Below are positions 1-11,301 of a DNA stretch of 64,000 bases, piece by piece. Origin of the DNA: Gliomastix tumulicola (taxonomy: Eukaryota; Ascomycota; Sordariomycetes; Hypocreales; Bionectriaceae); assembly GCA_001599755.1 (NCBI GenBank), contig BCHX01000004.1, positions 1,550,001 to 1,614,000 of the forward strand, in the 5' to 3' direction. How positions within the stretch are numbered: the stretch's first letter is position 1; every line of letters starts with the position of its first letter. Below the pieces are notes generated by a model that saw only the letters and a program-made list of their open reading frames with translations, did not search any database and was not told the origin of the DNA. The position numbers and the translations under genes were made by a program.

Positions 1-709
1 GCCAAGCAGGCGGCGGAGACGCTGCTTGCCGACGGGATCGATCACATTGATATCCTGATCATGAATGCGGGCATCGCGCTCGCGTGGCCGACGCTCGACG
101 ATGTGACGATTGACGAGATCAAGGTGCACATGGAGACGAACGTGTATGGGTTTGTACGGGTGTATCAGGGGCTTGTGGCGCTGCTGAAGGCGGCGAAGGA
201 TCCGAAGCTGGTGACCATTGGATCGAGCGCTGCCTATCTTACGGTGAGTCTCAGCAACATCGCCCGTGTTGTGAAGTGATCTCAGCTAACAATTATATAG
301 TGAGCACGAGCCTTCGTTGTGATCATCACGAGGAGCACCACACTGACACTTTACAGAAACGTCATCCCTTTCCCTAACGCGGCGTATGGCCCAACCAAGA
401 TTGTCCAGCACTGGTACGCCAGGACTGTGGCCAACCAGCAGCCATGGCTGACTTCGTTCCCTATCGATCCGGGGTGAGTTCTTGCCACGCTTCTCACCTG
501 TCGACAGAGGGGGCATCATGCTGAAATAAAACTATAGATTCGTGCAGACTGAGATGGGCAACCGTGGCGCGCGCTCGTTCCAGCTAGAGAAGGCGAGCAT
601 CACGGTCGACGAGAGCGTCCAGGGCGTCGTCAAGGTGATTGATGCGTCTACCAAGGAGACGCACAGCGGCAAGTTGTGGACTTACACTGGCGAGGAGGAG
701 CCTTGGTAG
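1..709 (+). CDS. Short-chain dehydrogenase/reductase, 5'-truncated (norsolorinic-acid-ketoreductase-like)
   Basis: NAD(P)-dependent SDR whose N-terminal cofactor-binding half lies left of the window; frame 1 is open from base 1. Visible are the NAG segment (ILIMNAG, from about base 55), the helix with the conserved Asn (ETNVYG), the catalytic-serine strand (GSSAAY) and the active-site YxxxK (YGPTK, near 385). After these comes PG-FVQTEMG, typical of the nor-1/AflD-like SDR branch. The last intron is clear (474-537, GTGAGT to ATAG). The intron after GSSAAYLT is harder: a donor at 244 with branch GCTAAC and acceptor at 300 is canonical, but phase is restored only if there is a further small exon near 305-318 or 311-318 and a second splice at 319-356. 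The substrate cannot be read from sequence. It is convergent with the FAD oxidoreductase at 1109-2824 and could be a tailoring enzyme of a cluster to the left. Confidence 0.8.
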
Positions 710-1108
710 TTGACTTAAAACGGCAGATTACTTGCATGCCAGTTAAGTCAAACCATAGAGAATCATCTGGATTACTTTATCATCCTTGATGAGGCATGTC
801 GATCTTGCAGATGTGTTCATTAATTTGCATGATGGCGTATTATTTATTACACGGATTGATGGTCATCTGCTAGATTAGGCGGTTCTAACTAGGGCTACCG
901 GGATCAGTGCAAGATCCGTCTATAAAGAGTGGTGGGCATCGGATCGGTGTTCTCTTGAGGCCAAAGAGGTGTATTTATGGACATGCACTTGGATCCCTCA
1001 TTAACAGCTTTTACACACTAGATCATTGCATGTCGGATTTGACTCTGGTTTCTACTGAATCTATTCTATCCTCTACAGCCATGAGACTAACAGTCATGAA
1101 ACACCAAG
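710..1108. other. Intergenic, convergent 3' ends
   Basis: About 400 bp between the stop codons of two convergent genes. It is AT-rich around 830-860 and should hold both 3' UTRs. No gene or repeat seen. Confidence 0.6.
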
Positions 1109-2824
1109 CTACTTCTTCTTGCAGAGCCTCCCGTCGGCCTGCTTGGTCCAAATATCACTCCCCACGGCTGCCGGGCCGTACAAGACGAATCGCGGATCAT
1201 ACCGCTTCTTGATCTTCAGCAGCCGCTCATAGTTGACGCCAAAATAGTCCGACTTCCACGCCGGGTTGTCAAAGGTGCCCTCATTGATGTACACGCCCCC
1301 AGCAGGCAGTCCGGCTCGCAGAATGTTCTGATACGCGTTCATGTCCTCTTGGACCTGCTGCCAGACGTCCACCGGGCCGACCTCGTTGAACCAGCCCTCG
1401 ATGATCATATGATACAGAGCATCGCGCCAGGCGGGATGGACGGCGTTGAAGCCCGGCTTGGTTCCTGTGCGGCTGTGGCTGACGTTGCCGGCTACACCGT
1501 TGACAGAAGGACCGGCAGGCGAGGAGACGATATCGCGGATCAGCTGGACGACGCCTTGGACACCGTCCTTTACTGCCTGCCGCGGGATAAGCCGTCCGCC
1601 GATGGTCTCGTTGTTCAGGTAGGAGCCGTAAGGAGGGTTGGGTGTGTAAGCGGCCAGGTGGTCACCGTATGACGGCTTCTCGTTCACCTCATACGTGTAG
1701 TTGAAGCCGAGTCTGCGGACTTCTTTAAGGAACGGATCCAGGACCGACTGCAGATCCGCAGCAGAGTGACCAGTAAACGTCCCCTGGGACAAGCCAAACG
1801 AGGAGTTGGTCACGCGGTACACGGTCGTAACACCCGGAATCGTGTCAAGCACGAGTAGCTGGCGATGCCACGCCTCCACGACGCCCCAGAATGCCGCATC
1901 ATCTCCATTGTGCTCCAGAGACAGCGAAGCCCCGGCGACCTTCCCGTCGCGATGGGCCTTGGTCGTGTGCGAGACGATAATAGCATAGTTTCCCGCACCG
2001 CCACCGTTGAGCGCCCAGAAGAGATCCGAGTGCTTCGTCGGGCTGACCACAAGGTGCTTCCCATCCACCGTGACGACCTCAAACTCGAGCGTATTGTCAG
2101 CAGCAAGCCCGTACGTCCCCAGCAGCGGGCCGTGCCCTCCGCCCTGGATGTAACCGCCCGCAATGCCAACAGTGGGACAGTAACCCCCCACGATCCGCAG
2201 CCCGTTCTGCTCCGCGGCCGCATACGCCTCGAAGGCCTGGATTCCGGCCCCGAGCTTCACGGCGGCGCCCGTGTACCGGGAGCTCGTGTAGTTGAGGAAC
2301 TCGATGCCCTTCAGGTTGTGCGTCCACAGCGCCAGCGAGCCCTGGCCCGTGGACCGGCCGAGGTAGTCGTGGCCCGTGTTCTTGGCCTGCACGCGGATGC
2401 TGTGCTTCTGCGCGAACTTGAGCCCCGCGGCGATGTCCTCGGCTTCCGTCACGTTGATGGCGTACGAGGCGAGGTTGCCCTGCGTGCAGTCTTCCGTGTC
2501 TGCGAGGAACGGGCTGCAGGTGTTGTTGAGCCAGTACGGCGACATGACGTTCACCGGATCCGGGAAGTACAGCGAGGGGAACGACCATCGCGCCTGGATG
2601 TCCGCACACGCGGACTCGTCTGCGCCCTCGCCGTAGCAGACCTGGCCCAGAGGCTGGCCGCCGATCAGCCGTCCGTGGACCGTGGCGTTGAGACGCGCCC
2701 AGTCTCGTCTGCTCGGCCATTGGCGGTCTCCGGGGAGATGGTGGCAGTCCAGTGGCAGCTGCGGGGGCGCAGCCAGCACACCGGAGGCCAGGAGAAGCAG
2801 AGACAGGATAGATTGCGGGCCCAT
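1109..2824 (-). CDS. Secreted FAD-linked oxidoreductase, berberine bridge enzyme-like
   Basis: Single-exon gene, about 571 residues from the ATG at 2824. An ATG at 2869 is in frame, but the downstream one starts directly with a signal peptide (MGPQSILSLLLLASGVLA). The FAD-binding type-4 domain occupies roughly residues 90-290. His152 in KNTGHDY and Cys216 in GGYCPTVG match the two residues that tether FAD in bicovalent BBE-type enzymes. The C-terminal BBE segment is present (VYINEGTFDNP, then YDPRFVLYGP). Several N-x-S/T sites fit a secreted glycoprotein. Family members oxidise alkaloids, sugars or polyketide-derived alcohols; the substrate here is unknown. It is divergent from the P450 over a ~570 bp shared promoter, which suggests co-regulation in a metabolite cluster. 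Confidence 0.92.
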   Translation of the reverse strand: MGPQSILSLLLLASGVLAAPPQLPLDCHHLPGDRQWPSRRDWARLNATVHGRLIGGQPLGQVCYGEGADESACADIQARWSFPSLYFPDPVNVMSPYWLNNTCSPFLADTEDCTQGNLASYAINVTEAEDIAAGLKFAQKHSIRVQAKNTGHDYLGRSTGQGSLALWTHNLKGIEFLNYTSSRYTGAAVKLGAGIQAFEAYAAAEQNGLRIVGGYCPTVGIAGGYIQGGGHGPLLGTYGLAADNTLEFEVVTVDGKHLVVSPTKHSDLFWALNGGGAGNYAIIVSHTTKAHRDGKVAGASLSLEHNGDDAAFWGVVEAWHRQLLVLDTIPGVTTVYRVTNSSFGLSQGTFTGHSAADLQSVLDPFLKEVRRLGFNYTYEVNEKPSYGDHLAAYTPNPPYGSYLNNETIGGRLIPRQAVKDGVQGVVQLIRDIVSSPAGPSVNGVAGNVSHSRTGTKPGFNAVHPAWRDALYHMIIEGWFNEVGPVDVWQQVQEDMNAYQNILRAGLPAGGVYINEGTFDNPAWKSDYFGVNYERLLKIKKRYDPRFVLYGPAAVGSDIWTKQADGRLCKKK

Positions 2825-3398
2825 GATTGGAGTGTGTGTGACTGTGACTGGCTGAGGCAATTGGTCCAAGAGAGGGGATGATCAGTTGACGGACGAGACG
2901 CGATGCGATGCTACCTCACCTCACCTCACCTCACCTCGCAGGCAGAGTCACATTCACCCTTATGAGCCACGAGGACATCTCCCCTATCTCTGTCCGATAA
3001 TCGACTTACAAAAATTAATCCAAGGGGTCAAATTCGCCTCCTGTGGGGGAAGTTGGTGTCCTCCCNCCCCCCCTCCCGCTGACCATGCATTTCGCTTACC
3101 GTGCATGCATATGCATATGCACCACCTGCTTATCTGCAGCCCGCTCTTGGCACCTGCGGATCTGACACCGACGAGGCTCGACCGAGACCGATGATGCCAT
3201 TTTTTTTTTCTCTCTCTCTCTCTCGATATCGGAGGATTGTTGAGCTGCTGCTCGGCTTTCCGATGTCCTGGACGGGCTTCATATTGTTGCGGTACGGTCG
3301 GTTTTTCTTCGAGAGGCGAACGCAATTCCGAGCAATTCGTGATCAATCACGTAATCTGATTTTTCTCCGTTGCACTGCAGACACCAATACGAGACATC
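2825..3398. promoter_or_regulatory. Shared divergent promoter with (CTCAC)n and (TC)n tracts
   Basis: Intergenic space between the FAD oxidoreductase and P450 starts. It holds a tandem CTCAC pentamer (about 2913-2936), a C-rich run with one undetermined base (3066), the palindromic ATGCATATGCAT region near 3104-3120 and a pyrimidine (TC)n stretch near 3200-3225, which is common just upstream of fungal start sites. No gene seen. Confidence 0.45.
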
Positions 3399-5379
3399 AT
3401 GCTTGGGAGTACGCAGCCTCTGACCGAGGCCTGGCAGCACCAGCTCTTTGTGGCCTATGAGGCGTGGAAGGGCAGGGACTTTGATGTCTGGCCTTTGGTG
3501 TACCTTGTCGTTGCACTGTCTGCGGGCTATGCTGTGTCGTTGAGCATCTATCGATGTAAGTGCAATTCTTCTGAAATGAATGGATGATCGTACTGAACTG
3601 TTGCAGTGGCCATTTCTCCCCTGGCGGCGATCCCAGGGCCGAAGCTTGCAGGTACGAGACCTACCCCTGGACTGATCGCGAGATCGAGACTGACGCATTG
3701 AAGCCTTGACGCACTGGTATGAGATCTACTACGATGTCTGGCTGGGAGGCCAGTACTTCAAGAAGATCCAGGAGATGCATGAGCGATATGGTAGGTCCCT
3801 CATGAAAAGTATCGGGGTGTCACGCCGAGGCTGATGATATCTGCAAATGCAGGCCCTATTGTTCGCATCAACCCCGATGAGATTCACTTCAACGATCCCG
3901 AGTTCATCGACAGTGTCCTCCCCGGGCCTCCTCGGAAGACGGACAAGTCCATCGCCACCGGCCGAAGGACGGGAAGTAAGACGCTCCCTACTGTTGAAAC
4001 CGTTCATCTCAGATCTCCAGACTCACATCTTTACAACAAACAGCCCCCAACTCCCTCGCAGGCACCGTCGACCACGACCTCCACCGCAAACGCCGCGCCA
4101 CCATCAGCGGCTTCTTCTCCACGGCCAGCATCCGCCGCCTCGAGCCCATCATGAAGGCCGACATGGCCAAGCTCCTCCAGCGCATGAGAGAGGCCGCAGC
4201 GACGCAGGAGGTGCTCAACTTCCACTACGTGCTCAAGGCGTGCGCGTGCGACATCATCACGGCGTACGCGTTTGGCCAGTCGTTTGACTTCCTCGGGCAG
4301 GCGGATTTCGCGACGCCGTATATCGAGGCGACGGATATCTTCCATTTCTTCAACCATGCGATGTGCCATTTCCCCATTGTTGGGACTGCGCTGGCGACGG
4401 CGCCGGACTGGCTTATCAAGGCTGTCTTTCCGGGGCTGACGGAGATGTGGAACAAGAAGACGGTAAGATGCACTTCTTTCTCCCTTACGGTCGATCATCA
4501 TGTTCTCCGTGAGATGTACCTGCTGATCACTTCACAGATGTGGGTGGACGAGGTCGAAAAGATCCGCAGCTCGCCCAACCCGGAGCGCATCAAGAGCACC
4601 ATCTTCGAAGGCGTCCTCAGCAGCAAGCTCCCCGACGAGGAGAAGACCAACGCCCGCCTCGCCCACGAGGCCCAGCTCGTCGTCTTCGCCGGCCAGGGCA
4701 CCACCGCCTACACCCTCAGCGCCGCCCTCTACCAGCTGCTCGTGCATCCCGAGGAGCTGCGCAAGGTGAAGGCCGAGCTGGCCGCCGCCCTCCCGGACAG
4801 CGACGAGATCCCGTCCTACGCGCAGGTCGAGCGGCTGCCGTACTTCCAGGCTGTGATCCAGGAGACGCTGCGGCTGCATCCCGGAGTTGTGTCCAGGCTT
4901 CCGCGGGTGTCGCCTACGGACTCAATTGTGTATACGGATAAGAAGAGGGGGAAGACGTATGTGATCCCTCCGGGCGTGACGACGAGCATGACCACGCAGA
5001 TTGCGCATCAGAACAAGGATGTCTTCGAGAACCCGACCGAGTTCGTTCCGCAGCGCTGGATTGACAATCCAAGGCTTGATCGGGCGTTTATCGGATTTGC
5101 TCGAGGAACACGGAACTGCATCGGGTGAGTCGACAAATGCTGGCCAGATTTGATCAAGTGTTTGCTAACGTCAGTAACAGGATGAACTTTGCCAAGCAGG
5201 AGCTGTCCATTATCCTCGCGACAATCATCAACAAGTATGACCTCTACCGGGGCCAGGAAGGACCTACGCTGGAGCTCTATGACACGATCAAGGAGAGGGA
5301 TATTGATGTCGTGAGGGACATGATTATTCCGTTCCCGGCTGCTGGGAGCCCTGGGCTTCGGTTGCGAGTTAGAAACTAA
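3399..5379 (+). CDS. Cytochrome P450 monooxygenase, seven exons
   Basis: Heme-thiolate monooxygenase of 538 residues. Exons are 3399-3555, 3607-3651, 3704-3790, 3853-3975, 4044-4462, 4538-5124 and 5181-5379; phases agree at every join. It has an N-terminal membrane anchor (WPLVYLVVALSAGYAV), a proline-rich hinge (AAIPGPKLA), a C-helix region (HRKRRATISGFF), an I-helix segment AGQGTTA (Gly where many P450s have Asp), the ExxR motif (ETLR), a PxRW-like motif (VPQRW) and the heme loop FARGTRNCIG with Cys471 as the iron ligand, split by the last intron. It is probably ER-anchored and paired with a P450 reductase encoded elsewhere. The general look is that of fungal P450s of the trichodiene-oxygenase type; the substrate is not predictable. 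It is divergent from the FAD oxidoreductase. Confidence 0.93.
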
Positions 5380-5837
5380 GGGGTAGTAGACCCAAGGGGT
5401 AAACCTGAGAGTATAGCATCGGAGGCAGTCTGTCATTTTTTTTTTTTTTTTTTTTTTTTTTTTGCATAGTCCGGTCGTAGTTTAATTTTTCTCCCCTCGA
5501 TAAAGCCTTCCATCCATGATCGTGACCTGGTATGTCATGACAGGCCGAGAACATTGAACGGTTGCCCTCTCCCAGCTACAGAGGGGAAGCCTGCAGAAAC
5601 TTGCGCCTCCTCTCTGTTCCCCGGTGCGACCCATTTTGGGGGGCTCAGCAAGGCAGATGGGTCGCATGGAGGCGGCCAGGCATAATCACGCGTGGCGTTA
5701 GGCGTACTCCTTGCAGATGAGGGGGCATGACCCTGGCTGACCGATGTTCAGCTGCTTTTCCATACCCTGCTTTGCATTGTTGTCCTCTTGTGTACGGCGC
5801 CTGTATTCCCATCTCATATTGATCTATCCTCTCACCG
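5380..5837. other. Intergenic with T28 homopolymer
   Basis: P450 3' UTR and promoter of the next gene. A run of 28 T (5436-5463) lies 57 bp after the stop codon. No gene seen. Confidence 0.6.
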
Positions 5838-8800
5838 ATGGATCCTGCCGAGGATCCTGCCGAAGGGAGCTCCTTCGATGGCGGTCACGAGGACCAGCGG
5901 CGTGATGACGCCTTTTTCCCGTGGCTCTCAGCCAGTCCGTGGGACCGCACGGGGGCCCCTGAACCCCCGATGTTGTCTGGCCCCTCGAGATCCCCTGACT
6001 CCCAGTCATTTCGTGCCTACCAGCAGGTCATTGAACCCCCCTTTTCCGGACACGACATTCCCGTACCCAGCGACTCAGGCTACGGCAGCGTGATACACAG
6101 CAATGACGACAAGGCCTCTGTTCAAAGGAGCGATGATAATAATCACTCTCATTTGCCAGATGTTGAGGGGGAACTTACAGGCTTCCGCTTTGATTCTGGC
6201 AGGGTCACCGGCGATAGTTCCACGTTGCCGGATTCCTCGACGCGGAGCTATACATGCGTTGAATGCAAGAGGCCGCTTCGTACCAAGGCTGAGTTGAAGT
6301 TTGTTTTCTCTCTCTCTCTCTCTTCAGCATCCTGATCTATACGTGATGAAACATGGACGCTCACCAAGTTACAGCAAACACCTTCGTAGACATCTAAAAC
6401 CTTACCCCTGCCCGTACCCGAACTGCAGCAGGGGAAACAAAGGTTTTGCTTCCAACAATGACCTCATTCGACACCAGAGGAGCGTGCACGGCGAACTCGG
6501 CGGCGGTCGAAACTACGTCTGCCACCATGAGCCCTGTAAAGGGAAGGAGCTCAAGCTCTGGCCCCGAGCCGACCACTTTCGTTCCCATCTGGGGCGTGTC
6601 CATCAGCTGACGGTCAACTCCGAGGATGAACTTCGTGACTACGAGTATGTTCATCAAGATGCCGATGGTCGCAGGAAAGAGTCAGATTCTCGGGCTGCTG
6701 CCACAAGCTCCGTGACGAGCTCCATCCCGATACTCCAAGTGCACGTTCTTCCTCCCGCGGTTGGCATTGATCCCGCCGAATTCCTTGCCGCCCACCCTCG
6801 CGTTGATTTCGCCCCCCCCGGGGGCGCTGGCCATATTCCCTGGAACGCCCATCCTTCTCCCTACTCCGGCCCGTCGCTTCTCGATGCGTCCACTGGGCCA
6901 CCCATCATATCAAGTGGTCTACCAATGGGAACCAGTTGGCTTGGAGAACGCAGAGCAGAGGAAAAGGGCGGCAGCACCAGTGGACAACGAAAAGATGATG
7001 TGCAAGAGAGTCACGCCGCAGAGTTTGCAGCCCAGCTTTTCAAACGCTTAATTCGGCATCCGTCAGATTCCGAGACCACCGAGCAGGTTTTCCGTCGACT
7101 TCAAGACCTTCTCAAGCACTATGCGCACATGGTGCGCTACAAGTCATCAGCGCGTCTCCAGAGCGATTTGCTTCCCTTTTCCCAGGACTTCCAGCAGTAC
7201 GTACATTAAAAAGCTTGAACGAGGCTATGTGCTGACAGTATTCCTTCCATAAGGTCGGTTGCGCGACATTTCAGGATTCTTTGCGAAGGGTCTCTGCCAA
7301 AGCCATCGGTCGTGGCTGAAAGCAGTAGCGCTGACCTCGAAACTACGGGCACACCATTTCTAGACTACCTCCAGCAACGAGTCGAGGATTTCGGGTTGAG
7401 CGATCACCCAGACGATACACCCCAGAATCATGTCGAACCAATCACAGGAGACACGAAGGCTCTGACCTCAGACCTGTCTGAGAAAGACGATGCCTTCTCG
7501 GATAGCTTACCCTCTAGGCCGGATTTTGACTCTATCGTGAATAATGGAGCATTCAAGTGGCTGCTATCAAGATTAGACATGGAACTTCAGGATAGTTCGA
7601 ACGCGGAGTCAATGCGTAAAATTGGGCAACATGTTGAAAGCTATGTTGACAAAGCCCGATTCATCGACGATGCGCCATGCCAGGCCACCTTCAAGGTCAG
7701 GGTTTGCTTAGCAGACTTCTGGAATCGCCAGTTCGTCGACGGCAACATGCCCAAAAGACTGTCAGGCCTCATTACATTCACCGGATCATACGAGGACGCG
7801 CAAGCCCTGACCTGTGGGCAGTATCTCACCCAGACGTGGCCGGTGACGGGACCTCAAGTCTTGCAGCATTTAGATGCTATTTCTATGGGGGACGCCGGTG
7901 CGAAACATTCAGGTAACCTTTTTTTCTGGGTTCAAATACAAGTATCCCAAGGAGACTTGCTAACTCGAAAAACCACAGACACCCTGGACGACGGGACCCA
8001 ATTGACGAGTTCCTGGACGCCTTCCTTACCAGGGGGTTGTTTCATGGTCAATGCCTCTGGGACAAGTGCGTCTATCCTGGACCTGGGAGAATTACTGGCC
8101 TGGTTGGGCGCGACTCTCCAAGCATCGCCAGATCCGCTCCGCCTCGCGTGTGTTCGCCCATTGATAACGAGTCATATGTGTCTTGGGGAGGTCGACTGGT
8201 CTATAGAATGCGAGCACCAACTCAGTTTTGAGATAGAAGAGGTGGATGATACTTCTTCCCCTCCTGTTACTTCTAACGGTCGGTGCTGGCACGACTTGTT
8301 CAAGAATCCAGTCATCGTCACGGGCTATCCAATTACGCCTAAAGCCCGGCCTGGTAGCGGCATAGAGATCCCGCTCAAAGTCATGGCTGCGATGATAGGC
8401 TCGGAGCAGCTTGATGAGTTTGACGGCAAGAACTTCATCAAAGGATTCTCCAAGATGCTGGTGCCGGTGGAGAAGGACAGTGATGCTATCTACTGGCACC
8501 TTTACCGGTCCAAAGACCAGGACCGCATCCCCTTCTGGCATCCGACTACCTCTCACGCGGCCTACATGGACAGCGTCCAGATGGAACGATGCCGACACAT
8601 TCTGGGCTGGACCCTGGAAGCCGAGTTCTACGCTGGTATGAGCAGCCCATCTACAACTCGCCGAGACTGCTTCGAACGATATCTAACATTCTGATTCCTA
8701 AGGATCCTCACAAGCAAACTACGAAATCCCAAACTCATACCTCGAAAGTCCCGGGTCCCAGAGCCCCTTTTCCGGTATCTCCGTGACGCAAGGCTCTTAC

Positions 8801-10927
8801 ATCACAGGAGGGCCCTTATTTATGATTTGCCAGCGGGATACCGATGTGACAGTTATTGGACGCACTGGGCGCGTGAAAAGGCTCAAATGGTTGGCCAAAC
8901 AGAAGGTACTGCTGTGGGACGATACGGACAAAAGAGGCTGGCTCGTCAACGGACTCAGCGCCCTCCTCCACCTTGTCCAAGCCTCTCTGCACAACGACAG
9001 CCTCGGCATATCCGGCTCGCACCTTCTCTTCCGGCCAGAGTTGCTACAAGAGCCGGATCCGAATAAACTACTGCCGACGGCGGCCGCATACGTCCTGTTT
9101 AATGGGGATAACCTGGGCCTTAAGGTCTACGACGAGGAGCACGGGACGTTCGGGGACTTGGTCGATCTCTTCTACAACATCCTCGAGAAGCTCATCGACT
9201 ACCAGAAGCGGATATCTGGTGATAATGGCGCCAACATGGCACGCCAGCCTCGCCGGATATTGGAAGGCTGGGACTTTCACGATCTCATGGCGAACCATGA
9301 CGACCGCATGTTCCCGAGGATAGTCACGCTTGAGCCGGCCGGGATGTGTTGGGTTGACTTCATAAGGTCACAGTCCATTGTGACGCTATTCGGAAGCGGC
9401 TTTGGAGACCTGATCAAGCCGACTGGGGAGATGTGCTGCAAATGGGAGAAACTCCCCTGTGGAGAGTCCTACATCGCGGCATCGCTTTCTGACTTGAAGG
9501 ACCTGATGAACATTCAACGGTGCCCGCAGACACTCACGCGGCTTGGAAGATCAATATGGCATACAGAGACCGAGTTGTTCCCCAAGTGCTCCTCCTGCGA
9601 CGAGGACACCCACGAGCCAGTACAGTCCCTCGTGCCCCAATTCATGTCTCGAAACATCCCGGGACGAGACTCGAATATTCCAAAATCAGACGCCGGCGCA
9701 GTGATTTTCGGCAGCCACTCCAAGTCAGCGCTTGTCTGGAGCGACTTCGGACCGCCCAGTACCGGCATCTTAGGCGCCGCTTTTGAGAAAACAGACACGG
9801 CAGTGTTCAGTGACAGCGGCTTCGGATCGAGCATGTCGTCTCTCTCCGCGTCAGAAACAACAACGCACAGCGTGTCATCAGCTCCGGCCAGGCACTCGCG
9901 GACACCAGACAACACCTCTGAACTACGACGCACACCAACATCGAAGAGAACCCACGACCCGGGCTCTTACACCGTCGCTATCATTTGTGCTCTCGCAAGG
10001 GAATTCGCAGCAGTGAGGGCCCTGCTTGACCAAACCTTTTCCGCCTCAGAGACGCCGGAAGCCACAGGAGGCGACACCAATATCTATACTTTCGGCCAGA
10101 TGGGCCAGCACATGATCGTGTCGACGTGTCTGCCTATGTACGGTAACAACCCAGCGACCAGCTGCGCCCAGAATATGCGCAGGAGCTTCGGCAACGTCCA
10201 GTACTGCTTCTTGGTCGGAGTCGGCGGTGGGATTCCGTCGTCGTCCGCCGATATACGGCTCGGAGATGTGGTCGTCGGCCGCGGCGCTGGAGCTCTCGCG
10301 GCTGTCGTTCAGTACGATCTCGGCAGGGAGAATTCCGACGGGATCTTTGAGAGGATAGGCTCTCTTTCGAATCCACCGACACGCTTGCTTGGGGCCATTG
10401 CGCACATCCGATCGGATCCCCAAATCCTTTCTCTGCAGAACCCGTTGGAGGCGTACCTGGACGAGATCAGAGCGCGGATGTCCCCGTCTGGAGACGCCAA
10501 GTATCGATATCCCGGCTCCGATCTCGACGTGCTTCTCGAAGCATCCCCCGATGGCCTCCTCCATCTTCCGAAGCAGAGACCTCCCCGGGACGGCGACGGC
10601 CCGGTCATCCACTACGGCCCGATCGCATCCGGCAACAGAGTCGTCAAGAGCGCCGAGTTCCGCGACAGGCAGGCGCGCGAGCACGGAGTGCTGTGCTTTG
10701 ACATGGAGGCCGCAGGTGTTTCCGACCCGTTCTCGTCGCAGCTGCTCGTCGTGCGCGGCATCTGTGACTACTCGGACGAGCAGAAGAACAAGGACTGGCA
10801 GGACTATGCTGCAGCCACCGCCGCGGCTTATGTCAAGCTGCTCCTGAGCGTGGTGCCTGCTACTACGCGTCGGCCGGCACGGGAGCGGGAGCAGCATTCA
10901 CGCAAGAGGATGAGGACGGAGTCATGA
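5838..10927 (+). CDS. C2H2 zinc-finger / fungal conserved domain / nucleoside-phosphorylase-like fusion protein
   Basis: Exons are 5838-6298, 6375-7196, 7254-7912, 7979-8635 and 8703-10927. Phases close exactly and give about 1,607 residues. The first intron was placed so that a classical finger (C-x2-C-x12-H-x3-H) is rebuilt across it; two more C-x4-C...H-x4-H fingers follow (CPYPNC, CHHEPC), at about residues 137-240. A Ser/Pro-rich linker leads to a large region found in many uncharacterised fungal proteins (landmarks NGRCWHDLFKNPVIV, FIKGFSKMLVP, RGWLVNGLSALLHLV, RILEGWDF). From about residue 1288 there is a PNP/UDP-phosphorylase-superfamily domain: YTVAIICAL start, glycine-rich GVGGGIPSS loop, FDMEAAGV nucleoside-pocket motif and the RGICDYSDEQKNKDWQDYAA end. 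In fungi this last domain is a frequent effector module of NLR-type receptors. No P-loop NTPase or C-terminal repeats are visible. Role inferred as nuclear or defence-related; unproven. The third intron (7913-7978) is 66 nt with no stop, so its removal rests on the TGCTAAC branch site. Confidence 0.8.
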
Positions 10928-11301
10928 CCTGGCTTGGAAACGTCACTTTCTGATTTATCTAGGTACCCGTCAGCGTCGTCGTCATCTTTGGCTTGGAGGC
11001 GTCAAGTGTTCGCGATTCTTCCCGCGTCATTTGGTATATGCCGAAGGAGGACCTTTCCGACCCTGCCGATGACTTGCAATCATTTTTGATATGTATTGTA
11101 GCACGTAATTTATCTGCATAATGACGACCAGCGCACTGTTCTAATAAACGAAAATAGATGAAGCCCCCCAACCAGCCCCCAAACCAGACCCCCATAATCA
11201 TGTTGCAGTTGCCCTATGCATGACACACGACGCTGTAACCATGCAATGCGACTCTGCAACAACAAGGTCCATTTCTGCACTGTAACCTTGTCTCCCCCCC
11301 T
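10928..11301. other. Intergenic, convergent 3' ends
   Basis: About 370 bp between the stop codons of the fusion gene and the minus-strand bZIP-ankyrin gene. No gene seen. Confidence 0.5.

Noticed and set aside
1865..2881. 338-codon plus-strand open frame opposite the FAD oxidoreductase
   Set aside because: Antisense shadow of a GC-rich real gene; Arg/Val-rich with no family features.
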